Source: Pachyseris speciosa
Lineage: Eukaryota; Cnidaria; Anthozoa; Scleractinia; Pachyseridae
Length of the DNA stretch: 64,000 bases
Direction of reading: 5' to 3'
Assembly (NCBI GenBank): GCA_016490735.1
Contig: JAEMWC010001355.1
Location: 114,501 to 178,500, forward strand
A program made the position numbers and the translations under genes. Every line of letters starts with the position of its first letter. Within the stretch, counting starts at the first letter, position 1. This document shows positions 10,513 through 20,726 of this stretch, one piece after another. The notes under the pieces are model-generated. The model made no database searches. It had not been told where the DNA came from and worked only from the letters and a program-made list of their open reading frames with translations.

Positions 10513-11940
10513 CCTGAACCTGCTCTCCCTGGGTGACTACAAACCCAGTGACTGGAGGTTATATCCACTGGATTTCAGACTTCCCACATAATTATGATCA
10601 AGAAACTAAGAAATTTTGTTTTCAATCAAAATTACAAATTGAGGAAAGATGGAAAGAGCATCTCATGGGATCATATAGTTGCTGTACCAAAATATCTTGA
10701 TACTAAAATTTCTGATAAACATGTACTTTTGGATGGCAGAACTAAAATGAAAGTCAAATATGCAAGGGAAGTACTAAGTGAAGAAACCACAAGCACAAGG
10801 AAGAGGAGTGACCTTCCTTTTACGCTAAATGAAACTGAGCAGCCTCGTGCCTATATCAGAATGTGCAACAAGCTTTTCAAGACAATGAACACAACTACTC
10901 TTGATGGGGCATATATGAAAGACCTTATAGCTGTCTTGCGCTGGTTTCAGACATGGTTTCATGAGATTAACAGAGAGTCACAGCAATGTCGAGGTTACAA
11001 ATCTTCAAGTTCTGTATGGCAACAGTTTATACCCCACAAAACCTATCAAGATCTGTTGGTGATGATCAGAGGGATCATTGGCACAATAGGGTACATTAAC
11101 ATAAACTACCCTTACATCAATGTGGCTCCAAAAAGTATGTGTCAAGATGATGTTGAGAATTACTTTTCCCTCGTAAGGCGGAGAGAAACATCACCAATAG
11201 TCCAATGCTTCTTTGAAATAAGAAAGACCCTTGTAGCTGACTTTAACATAACAAATGAACTTGGCATGAGGTTCATCATCCTTGCATACATGTATGATGT
11301 TCCAGCTTTGCAGATGAAGCCAGGTGAAATGCGATTGACAAGGGAATCAACAACCTACAAACATAACAAGGCTGTGAGAAAGGAGCAATATCTTAGTAAA
11401 ATTAGAGCATCACTTTTAAAGGCCTCAGCTAAGTCTGCTCATCAAACTCATGTGACAAGTTTGCCAACATAATTATTATTCCATTGAGCCAAATCACAAG
11501 AACCAACTTATCAATCAATGCCATGCAATTGTGCAAATTATTGATCAGATCATGCTTTACCCAAGGCATTACTTAACAGAACAATTCAGACAATTGAAGC
11601 TTTGAAAGATGCTAATAACAAGGAGATCTTCACAAACTTTAACATTTTGCTGGACAGAAATATAAGATCTAACCACTTTAAATTGCCTGGGTTTTGTGAC
11701 AAGTCATACATCACAGCTGAGAATGGAGTATTTGAAGATGATGCTGTGTATTCATGGTGGACAGCTTTGACCAGCCTCATATGTGGTGGAAGTGAGGGAA
11801 CAGAAGAGGCCATGTTTATGTACATAACAAATTTTCTTAAGAGGCGATGTACAAAGGATGGGTTAATTATAAGCCCCTCCTTCAAAAACTCAAAGGCAAC
11901 AAGACAGTGTGTCACAGATAAAAAGGACATATCAAAGAAA
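10513..11940 (+). pseudogene. P-like transposase copy 2, C-terminal half (best preserved)
   Basis: A 292-aa open frame (10594-11472) begins at MIKKLRNFVFNQNYKLRKDG and includes DLIAVLRWFQTWFHEINRES, WQQFIPHKTYQDLL and PKSMCQDDVENYFSLVRRR. This last motif corresponds to the QDxxENFF catalytic block of P-type transposases (Glu codon 11155-11157). After a frame break at 11472, FNILLDRNIRSNHF, SYITAENGVFEDDAVYSWW and AMFMYITNFLKRRC lead into the zinc knuckles. It is very similar to copy 1 and free of copy 1's two large insertions. Confidence 0.75.
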
Positions 11941-12140
11941 GACTCACAACAGAAAGCACAGCCAAATGATGTATGTCTTAGGTGTGGTATGCTGGGTCAC
12001 TGGGCAAAAGATTGTACCCATCCTCCACAGCCTGAATGGTTAGCAAACCAAACCTACTTTAAGTGTGGATGCCTGGGTAATCTCGCAGAATACTGCAAGT
12101 CCAAAAAAATGGTTACCAGTAGGTCCAAAGTCTCTCAGTA
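11941..12140 (+). pseudogene. Tandem CCHC zinc knuckles, copy 2
   Basis: In the open frame 11602-12141, knuckle 1 is complete: CLRCGMLGHWAKDC, C-x2-C-x4-H-x4-C. Knuckle 2 is degenerate: YFKCGCLGNLAEYC. They follow a Lys/Gln-rich linker (DISKKDSQQKAQPND) directly after the transposase C-terminus in one frame, so transposase and knuckles were once one polypeptide. Zinc knuckles bind nucleic acid. Confidence 0.75.
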
Positions 12141-12449
12141 AGCCACTAGAAGACCTAATTAATTTTGCATACCTAGTTAGTTCACTTCCAACTGTAAACT
12201 TGAAAGACCAGCAGACCTATAAGATGTTACAAGAAGCTGACCACCTCAAGTATCTGACCAGAGAAATTATCTGAAACAGAAAACAGAGAATGATTTCAGG
12301 AAAGAAGAAAGTACATTAATGCAAGCAAAATGAGTACAGTGTTAGGCTTCCATGGAAAAAAAGAATTTGCACTATACTGGTCTACATGTACTTTGCATGG
12401 TATGAGTTCCGATTCTGTTGAAGCACCCAGCAGCATAATGCAAAGTTGT
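12141..12449 (+). pseudogene. Linker and start of nuclease segment, copy 2
   Basis: Colinear with copy 1 at 5610-5815 (NLKDQQTYKMLQEADHLKYL). It contains short rearranged sequence at 12345-12445 not found in copy 1. It ends where a SINE is inserted. Confidence 0.5.
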
Positions 12450-12450
12450 C

Positions 12451-12482
<32 letters not shown>

Positions 12483-12779
12483 CTTTATTTACCCTCGGCA
12501 GTATTTATAGCACAAAGGCTAGTGGGGCCGAGCAAATACAGAAACAAATAAAGTCAAATTAAATCAACTCAACTCAACTCAAATCAAATGAAATCAAATC
12601 AAATGTTGGTTTTTGGGGAGAGGGGAAAACCGGAGTACCCGGAGAAAAACCTCTCGGAGCAGAGTAGAGAACCAACAAACTCAGCCCACTTATGACATCG
12701 AGTCCGGGAATCGAACCCAGGACACATTGATGGAAGGCGAGTGCTCTCACCACTACGCCAACCCTGCTCCCTGTAAAAA
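12450..12779 (-). mobile_element. tRNA-derived SINE, minus strand, with ATT-repeat tail
   Basis: On the minus strand it reads GGAGCAGGGTTGGCG then TAGTGGTGAGAGC (box A), and later GGTTCGATTCCCGG (box B). The body contains TACTCCGGTTTTCC and TTGAGTTGAGTTGA. The element ends with CTTTATTTG…AAATAAAGG and a run of ATT repeats, seen on the plus strand as ATAATAATAAT at 12450. It interrupts the nuclease segment; copy 1 is uninterrupted at 5805-5815. Confidence 0.75.
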
Positions 12780-13260
12780 GGAGTGGGGAACAATAATGTG
12801 AAGATAATGCTAGAGTAACCTACTTGGACTAACATTGGCCAAACAAATCCTTACACTACAGTACATGAGACTGGCTTGTGGGTGATCAGTCAGAAAGGTA
12901 CAGAGATAATTGGTTGCTCTCCCGATGACCTAGTGGAGATGCACAGTACAAGTATAAAGCCAACAAGTGGCCAAGGCATAACTGAATATAAATGCCCCTT
13001 TAAAGGGGGTTTTCCTTGCCATTATAAGACTATTCCTCCATCATATTATATTCAATTGCAGCTAAATATGTGGGCCACAACCAGCTTATGGTGCCACCTT
13101 GTTGTATGGACCCCGAAGACAACAAGGATATACAGCTGTACTTTGTCCAAAGAGATGATCAGTTGTTAGATAACTTGCTGAATGTGACTTTCCATCATTA
13201 TTGGAACTTGATAACAAAACCAGATAATCCTCATCCTATGTTACTTGATCTGAAAATGGA
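12780..13260 (+). pseudogene. YqaJ/lambda-exonuclease-like nuclease, copy 2
   Basis: Keeps the catalytic signature better than copy 1: IIGCSPDDLVE (with Asp), ITEYKCPFKGGFP (E-x-K), KTIPPSYYIQLQLNMW (Gln) and WCHLVVWTPKTT. The continuation in another frame (DIQLYFVQRDDQLLDNLL, FHHYWNLI) fits the usual C-terminal helix of YqaJ domains, which carry D..F…L…FYW. A frame change between 13100 and 13140 and a missing upstream part show decay. Family role: Mg-dependent exonuclease acting on DNA ends. Confidence 0.75.
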
Positions 13261-14138
13261 AGCTGAGAAAAAATCTAGAGATCATAACAGTTACAGAAAT
13301 ACCATCCTTGTGTTCAACATCTTGTCTTGACCAACTATCACAGTTTTCACCGCAAACTGTTGACTCCTTAGTAAAGAAAGAACAAACTGGAAATAGAAAA
13401 GTGATGCATTGTTCAAAATGCCACAGGTTGCTAACAGTTTGCAACAAAGACAACTGGGAAGAAAAACACAAAGGCGCTTGTGGATTGTCATCATTTAATG
13501 CAATAATTTCTTCAGTGGTCACAGCAAACGCAACACCAAGTAAAGATGTGTTCTCTTCATTCAGAAATGGATCTGAGGAGCTATTTTAGTTCCAAATTCC
13601 TGTCACCAAGATGCTTTACTGGTAATTCTCAATGAAATTTTCAAGAGAAATCCACACTTCTTTAATGCAACTGGAAGCACTGAGTCACAGTGCATGCAAC
13701 ACTTAAGGAAATGCACAAATTGTTTAAGCATGAAAAGTTTCATGAAAGCAAAATGATGCTATGGGAATGGTTACAAAACAGAACTGATAATGGAAGAATG
13801 TACTATCAATGGCATAGGGAAACAGTGCTCCCTTGAGGCAATCTTACCCTCCATCAGGCATAAGCTTACTGAAATCAAAAGTAAGTTTCTAACTATAAAT
13901 ATTAAGACAAGCAAAAGATACTTAAATTAAGCTGATCTCCAACACCCAACAAATTAAAGGAGATATCCAAGGCAACATTTAGAGTAGTGGAGGAGAATTT
14001 CCTTTCTGAAGACAGGCTTTTTATCAGTAATAGTACCAATCCTATTAATCTAACGAAACATTTCCAGTAGTATGCAGCCATTAAGGGTATAACTTGGACT
14101 TCCGCATCATGCAGAAAAGTAATACAGTGTAAAAGACC
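13261..14138 (+). pseudogene. Cys/His cluster and linker of P-like unit, copy 2
   Basis: Colinear with copy 1 at 6475-7355. The frame 13308-13589 contains CSKCHRLLTVCN…EEKHKGAC, a possible C2HC-type zinc cluster, followed by VVTANATPSKDVFSSFRNGS. The GTAAGTTTC sequence near 13889 is shared with copy 1 (possible splice donor). It ends at AAAAGACCTG, where the LINE is inserted. Confidence 0.4.
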
Positions 14139-14148
14139 TGTACTCGTT

Positions 14149-14604
14149 TTGGCAGTCTTACTTGGTCAAAAATCGTACTATATGCCACACTCTGTGATAG
14201 GAATTGATGGTTTTGGTTTAAATACCACTCTGGCGAGTAGTGATCCCATTCCAACTGGATTTGTAGCGATTCATAGCCAAAACAGGCTCAACAGAACGTC
14301 GTGCACATGTTTGAGCTCAGCAGTGATCAAAAGATTTCTTCTATCAATGCTACTTTTGGGCAGCGACATCCAGCTTAATCCTGGGCCAAATTGGAAATAT
14401 CCCTGTGGTGTATGCAATAAGGCAGTTAAAAGAAACCAGAAAGGGATACAATGTGATCATTGTGATTTGTGGTATCACACGAAGTGCTGCTCCGTTGGGG
14501 ACGAAATGTACCAGATCCTAGCTAATTCGTCTTGTACCTGGAGTGGAAGTGTGTGGACTGCAGGCTACCCAGTTTTTCTGACTCGCTATTTGAGACCTCA
14601 TTAG
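14149..14604 (+). pseudogene. LINE N-terminal region: 2A-like peptide and PHD finger
   Basis: The frame includes LLLGSDIQLNPGP, with the DIQLNPGP octet at 14365-14388 matching the D-x-E-x-NPGP 2A ribosome-skipping motif except for Gln in place of Glu. Right after it, CGVCNK…CDHCDLWYHTKC is a PHD-type zinc finger (C4HC3 pattern, about 14404-14490). 2A-like peptides at the N-terminus of APE-type LINEs have been described in other animals. If active, the protein upstream of the Pro would separate from the PHD-EN-RT polyprotein. Confidence 0.7.
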
Positions 14605-15646
14605 ACTCATTTAACTCCTTTTCGTCTCTGGAATTATTATCACAGGAATTATCACAGCAGTCATCTTTTACTACGCCCTTGAATGATAGATCTAAAGAGA
14701 AGAAACGTTCAAACAAGAACAATTTAACCAAGCTGAAAGTCCTGAGTCTAAATTGTAACAGCATCAGACGTCAGCATAAAAGTGGCCTTCTTAAAACCCT
14801 TATTGATTGTGAGAAACCTGATATTATCCTAGGCTCTGAATCAAAGTTGGACTCATCAATTTCTAATGTTGAAGTTTTCCCATGCGACTATGAGATCTTC
14901 CATAAAGACAGAATAAGTGAAAATCCTGGTGGAGGGGTTTTCATTGCTATCCATAATACAATTCTTGCGACACACCAACCAAATCTTGATAGCAATTCTG
15001 AAGCCATATGGGTTAAATTAGAGTTTGTCAAGCAAAAACCTCTGTATTTAGCATCAGTTTATTGCCCACCAGGATCCCAAGAAGGGGCTCTTGATGAGCT
15101 TGAAAACTCCTCGCTTTCTCTTCAATCCAATGGATCATGTCCACGTGTTATACTTACAGGTGATTTTAATGTACCAGATATTATGTGGGAGCAGTTGTCA
15201 GTATCTTCAAATCCACAATATCCCATGGCCTATCCTTGAATCAAAAGATGTTAAGCGTTGTTGAAAACTCTGGTTTGACACAATTGGTGACCTTCCCAAC
15301 CAGAGGAGAGTCAATATTAGACCTTGTTTTATCTAGCCATTCTGACTTAGTATCCAATATTCATAGTACAGAAGGCATAAGCGACCACTCAGCGGTATCC
15401 TTTGACTTAAATCTGACAATTAAATTGAACAAGAAAAAGCCAAGGTCTGTATATAAATTTAGTAATACTGATTTTAATGAGGTGAGAATGGATGCTACAG
15501 AGCTTGGCAAAGCCTTCTTTGCTAGAAATCGTTTGGATTATTCAGTTGAGGATAATTGGCAATTTTTAAAACCGGTCTGGTGGAAATCTTACACAAGAGA
15601 GTCCCCACAAAGAAACTGGGGTTATGGAGTGATACCCCATGGATGA
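14532..15646 (+). pseudogene. LINE APE endonuclease (two frames)
   Basis: Frame 14532-15239 carries LKVLSLNCNSIRR, PDIILGSESKLD, NPGGGVFIAI, LASVYCPPGS and ILTGDFNVPDIMW. Frame 15185-15646 continues with TRGESILDLVLSS and GISDHSAVSFDL. These are the AP-endonuclease-like motifs (catalytic Asn, Glu, Asp and the SDH box). The second motif has ESKLD where ESWLD is usual. A frame change near 15185-15239 separates the two parts. Family role: target-site nicking for target-primed reverse transcription. Confidence 0.8.
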
Positions 15647-17489
15647 CAAGTGATTTAAAAAGATTGCTAAGGAAGAAGAAAAGATTATATAACAACTGCA
15701 AGAGATCAAATAACCCAGGTGACAAGCAGAAATATCGTCAATTTCAAAAACACTTGAATGGGAAATTATGTAAGGCTCAAGATGATTTTATAGCAGCAAC
15801 ACTGGATATCGAACCTAGCGATAAACCCAAGAAGTTTTGGTCTTATATAAAGGCTAATTGGCGTTCCTCCCCTAATGAGTGATACAGGAATTAAAGTTGA
15901 TAGTATTTACACAGGAAGATGTATCATCTATTCCCAATACAGCCTCTTGTGGTACAGCTGGTATGGATCCAATAATTTTTGATGTTGAGGGAATAAAAAA
16001 GCTCCTTCAGAACCTTGACTGCAAAAAGGCAAATGGTCCAGATGATATCCCTACTCGACTTATCAAGGATACTGCTCCTGAAATTGCTGAAGTAGTATGT
16101 TTTCTGTTTAACCAATCTTATAGTTTAAGTCAGCTTCCTTCAGATTGGTGTAAAGCTAATGTTGTACCAATTTTCCAGAAAGGTGCTAAACAAGATCCTA
16201 ATAATTACAGACCAGTATCTCTTACTGTAGCCTTGTGTAAAGTGATGGAGCATGTCATCTATCTGAGCATTGTGTAGCATTTGGAGCATAATAACATCTT
16301 GTATTCCAAACAACATGGTTTTAGAAAGAATCATTCGTGCGAAACTCAACTCCTGCTCGTTATTGAAGACCTAGCAAAGAATTTGGATGAGGGATCTGAA
16401 GTTGATCTACAGATTTTTGATTTCAGCAAGGCCTTTGACAAGGTACCCCATCAGAGATTACTCTCAAAATTGAATTATTATGGAATTCAGGGAAAAACAC
16501 TTGCTTGGATTAATTCGTGGCTTACAGAGAGATTTCAGCGGGTAGTTGTGGATGGTGAAGCTTCTAGCTTTGTTAAGGTCACCTCAGGAGTACCACAGGG
16601 TACAGTTCTGGGTCCTCTTATGTTCTTACTGTTTATAAATGACATTCATGAGAATTTAGACAGTACCTTGAGACTATTTGCTGATGATGCATTATTATAC
16701 AGATCAATCAACACAATGAATGACAGTGTTATCTTGCAGAATGATATTGACAAATTATTATCTTGGAGCAAGACATGGCAAATGCAGTTTAATGTGACTA
16801 AATGTCATACAATGAAGATATCAAGGAAGAAGGAACCTGTGTTGATGGATTATTACATCGATGGCCAAAAGCTGTCTCCCGTGAAGAACCATCCTTATTT
16901 GGGAGTTATGTTATCTAACGACCTAAGATGGAATTCTCATGCGGAAAATATTGTGGTCAAAGCAAATAAGTCACTTGGTTTTGTAAGGCGCAACCTTTAC
17001 CCTTGTTCTGAAAAAACAAAACGTTCAGCTTATGTAACCATTGTGAGACCAAATTTGGAGTATGCTACTGCTGTGTGGGATCCATACAGACAAGAACAGA
17101 TTGATTCAATTGAAGCAGTCCAGCGGCGTGCAGCCAGATTTATCAAAAGAGACTATAACAGAATTTCTTCCTTTACAGAAATGCTACAGTCATTAGATTT
17201 AGATCTTTTAGAGGATAGACGTAAAGCCCATCGATTGAATATATTTTATTTAGCAGTTAACAACTTGATTGCATTGCCTATACCTAATTATTTTTTACCT
17301 AAACAGCATTTTACTAGATCATTTTCTAATGATTCATTTATTCAAGCCAATTGCAATCATGATTATTATTTTTATAGTTTCTATCCAAGGACAATAAGGG
17401 ACTGGAACTCTCTACCAAGTGGCATTCGTACTAGTGCCAATTTTTCATTATTTAAAGATCACTGTTTCTCAGCTATTAGAAATAATTGA
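15556..17489 (+). pseudogene. LINE reverse transcriptase (three frames)
   Basis: 15556-15882 is the linker (TPWMTSDLKRLLRKKKRLYN). 15879-16277 has CKKANGPDDIPTRLIK and NNYRPVSLT. 16281-17489 has KQHGFRKNHSCETQLL, DFSKAFDKVPHQRLL, SGVPQGTVLGPLMFLLFIND and LRLFADDALLY (catalytic FADD), then the thumb and C-terminal region ending FSLFKDHCFSAIRNN. The TAG at 16275-16277 is in frame with the following segment. The order and wording fit the CR1/L2-like group of LINEs; I cannot separate these clades by eye. Confidence 0.85.
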
Positions 17490-17714
17490 TTGCTGTAATT
17501 TATATTATTTTTTTAATATTATCTATCTTATTTATTTGTATATATGTATTTTTTATCGAGAAATAATTTTATCATTTGAAATTGTAATATATTACTGTAC
17601 TTAATTTATAAGTGTTTTTTAAATTATTATTATTTTATTTATTTATTTATTTATTTTATTTATATCGACTTGATGCGAAAGTGTTGTTGATTAATAAATG
17701 TAGATGTAGATGTA

Positions 17715-18475
17715 GACAACTGATAAAGACCTGGTCAAATGTGTACAATGTGATTCACCAGCAACATGCAATTCACAAATTAAAAGTCAGTGCCAGACAT
17801 TATTGTGCTTGAAATTGTCAAGAAAAATGATGGTCCACTGCCATATCATCCATACCTGGAGGAGAACAAGCTTGTTCAGGGAAATACTTAATTACAAGCT
17901 TGTGGTGATCATATGTTGTGGTTCAATTTTTAATTTCCTTTGTTTTGTACTCATTATCATACATTACCATAAATGTACACAAGAACAAAGGAAAATAAAA
18001 ATTAAACCAAGGATAAAATTGAACTACAACACATGCACATATACTATTGTCGCGCAAGGAGCCATTACTGGAGTGATCTTTTTGTACAAGGGACTTCCTC
18101 AAGGAACTTAAAAACAGGATGGTATAGCCATAATGGACTCAATAATGGTGGAAATGCTACCCACATAAGTGGAAAATCTATTCATTCCGATGGACAGTAT
18201 CTTTCTTTGATCTTTTATGAAAAGGTTTACAACACTGGAAAGCAAATTGGATGTAGTGGAAGACAGAATGTGAGAACATGGCAGGAAAGCCTTTAGGTGA
18301 AAGTGGACTGACTCCACCAAGAAAGAAATAGAAATTGCCTAAAATGAAACTGTGTATATTTGCTCCAGACATGTAATTGTTGTGTTTTTTTTTTTCCCAA
18401 AAAAAAAAACCTTGAGTAGTAAAGTTTTAATTAAACCAGTTTCATTTTCATTTTTCTTTGTACCAGTGTCATCAC
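17715..18475 (+). pseudogene. C-terminal domain and 3' end of P-like unit copy 2
   Basis: Resumes after the LINE with the sequence found at 7362-8135 in copy 1. HYWSDLFVQGTSSRN, KTGWYSHNGLNNGGN and YLSLIFYEKV are in frame 18033-18296, which is longer than the copy 1 equivalent and shows the HY…WY arrangement clearly. The unit's shared end is AAACCAGTTTCATTTTC…CAGTGTCATCACA. Function unknown; see copy 1 for the tentative peptidase-like reading. Confidence 0.45.
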
Positions 18476-18487
18476 ATAGGTTTAGTT

Positions 18488-18797
18488 ATGCACATGTCAT
18501 CGGCTTCCCCATGGGGTCGACTCCCGGGCCTACTAGGGAGATATGTGGAGGAATACAAGGAGATGGATGGGATTCTTTGTCCGAGGGTAGGGGAAAATCT
18601 TGACATTGTTTTACAATCAAAGATTAGGGGGTGGGAGAATTCACAAGTTTGAAAAGGATGTCATGGGGATTTTCAGCTGAGAGACACCTCACGCGGGTGA
18701 CTTTCCAGGGGAAATTCCTCAAGTTTGCTTGACTGATTTTACAATCCTTCTGGTTGGCCTGGGGGTCGACCCCGCGGGAAGCCGATGACATGTGCAT
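18488..18797. mobile_element. 310-bp MITE with ATGCACATGTCATCGG TIRs
   Basis: Left ATGCACATGTCATCGGCTTC and right complement ATGCACATGTCATCGGCTTC; the similarity then continues imperfectly through GGGGTCGAC. No coding capacity. It lies just past the end of P-like copy 2. Confidence 0.7.
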
Positions 18798-19661
18798 TAT
18801 CAAATAGCACAAACGAATGTCTATCTCTGAGTTAAGTGTTTCTACTACAAATACCATAAATAGAACACCCGATTGACATTTTACAAAGACAAAAAAAAAT
18901 AGTGGAACTTGAAAAATTGCGAGTTATACACCGGGGATAATTACTGTTTGCTCAGCACCCTGTTTTACCACCAGGCCAATAAGCTTATAATTTCTAGCTC
19001 AAGAGGCTTTTTCAGTGCGAAGAGATATACATTTACAAACTGTTGCCTTACCTTGATCTCGGAGAAACTACTGTACGTTAAAAACGACGTCCGCGAAGAA
19101 GTAAATTTTCCAAATTGAAGGCTTCGAAATAAAAAAAATCCTTGAATAATGCACCTATCAGTGTCAAGCTCGATCGAAAGGGGACATTTTCTGAAAATTA
19201 TCAAAATCGGTAATTGTCAAAGTATCAAAATCCTGGAGCAAGGGAAGTCATATACAATAAATAACGTACCAATTATGGGACGTGATGTCGATCAAACTAC
19301 TATATATGACAGTCAAAAACTTTGACACTGATAGCATAAACTAAAAGAAGCACTTCGGGATGGAGGGGTCCTGTGGGATGACAAACTCTGCTCATGCGCA
19401 GTACACGAATCCGCTGACTGATGCCTCTACCTACTAATCTGCGGCAAGCACAAACTCTCGCGAGTTTCAAGTTTCTTTTCCAGCTATGAATGATTTATTT
19501 ATGATTATAAACACACGGCATTTATGGAAAGCAGGCATTTTCTTATTGCTATTTATTTATTTATTATTATATTTTTTCTGTCGTTTTAAGGTTTTGTAAT
19601 TAGTATATTTAACAATGTAATTAATGTAATTTAGAATTTACTTTAAGTCCTGATGTTTTAC

Positions 19662-19698
<37 letters not shown>

Positions 19699-20402
19699 AA
19701 TAAATAAATAAATAAATAAATAGATGATTGCTTTGCAAGTTGTGAGACCATCGTTTGGATTTCATTTAAGAGAATGTATGGGAAGTTGCTCCCACCCATC
19801 CACCCCTGGAATCGAAAGTATCCGAAAGGGGTACCATTTGTCAATGGAAGGTATACGAAAGGAGTACGTTTTCTGTCAAAAATGGTATACAAAAGGGTAA
19901 GGGTCGGAGCATCCCCATATTAATTTTTTTAGTACTCTCCCTCCTCCCCCGGGTCGGTAGCTTTTCTAAAAGCAAGAAAAGCTAGAGGGGGGCTTATATC
20001 CGGGAGCCCTTGTAATCAGATGTATTTTTGTTGTTAGTATATTTTAATTATTATACTACATGCACGAATAGTTTTAATTACGGCAGGAGCCCATGAATAC
20101 GGTTGTTAGTATATTTTAGGATATTTTTAATTTTTATACTTAGCTCACGCCCCTACTGGAAACCAGCTATTGTTTTTTTTTTTTACATTGTTGAATAGGC
20201 TAGCGTGATAAAATAAAGTTCTTATCATATCTATCTTATGTTGTTTTCAGGTAGAAGGGAGAACCAGAGGGGCTTATAAGTAGGGGGGGGGCTATAAGGG
20301 GCAGTTTACGGTATTTAATCAGAAACGCAACACAAAACTTTTAATATTAATGAATTTTTTGCCAAAACATCGAAGCAAATATGTTGCATTGCCCTTGTGT
20401 TA
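18798..20402. other. Non-coding stretch with retroposon tail and GTATACGAAAGG repeat
   Basis: No convincing gene. 19500-19725 ends in AATAAAGTTAAATAAATAA and further TAAA repeats, a retroposon-like tail. About 19760-19960 belongs to the repeat family of 27014-27412 (shared words GAAAGGGGTACCATTTG and GGTATACAAAAGGGTAAGG). 19980-20330 has G-rich GGGGCTTATA motifs. Confidence 0.5.
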
Positions 20403-20726
20403 AGCCGCGGCTACACGAGCGATTTTTTGCTTGCGATGATGATGCGATTTTTTGTAAAATTGTCGCGTCGCCGGCGCGCGATGAAAATCACCCTTGTAGC
20501 CACCCTCGCACAGGTGATGCGACAGCTCTAAAAATCGCAGAAAAAGAATCGCGAAAAGTTAAACTCATTCAATTTCTCGCGATTTTTTTCTTGCGACTTT
20601 TTACCTATTGCGTTGCCAGTTCAAGGGTGGCTACACTTGCGATTTTCATCGCGCGCTGGTGACGCGACAAAATTGAAAAAATCGCATCACCAGCGCGAGC
20701 GAAAAATCGCTCGTGTAGCCGTGGCC
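20403..20726. mobile_element. 324-bp MITE, TTA target site, PIF/Harbinger-like
   Basis: Inverted ends CGGCTACACGAGCGATTTTT (left) and its complement at the right, flanked by TTA at 20400-20402 and 20727-20729. The interior is rich in TCGCGATTTTT/AAAATCGC in both orientations. A 3-bp TTA duplication is typical of PIF/Harbinger, but TIR identity alone does not prove the superfamily. Confidence 0.65.

Larger units (their letters stand above)
14139..17714 (+). mobile_element. APE-type LINE (CR1-like), nearly full length, inserted in P-like copy 2
   Basis: Boundaries come from copy 1, where AAAAGACCTG and ACAACCGATAAAGACC are joined at 7350-7372. The element carries an N-terminal 2A-like/PHD region, an APE endonuclease and a reverse transcriptase, and ends with AATAAATGTAGATGTAGATG, a short-repeat tail. 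The coding region passes through at least four frame changes (near 14560, 15210, 15600, 15880) and an in-frame TAG at 16275, so it is dead. I see no clear target-site duplication. Confidence 0.85.
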
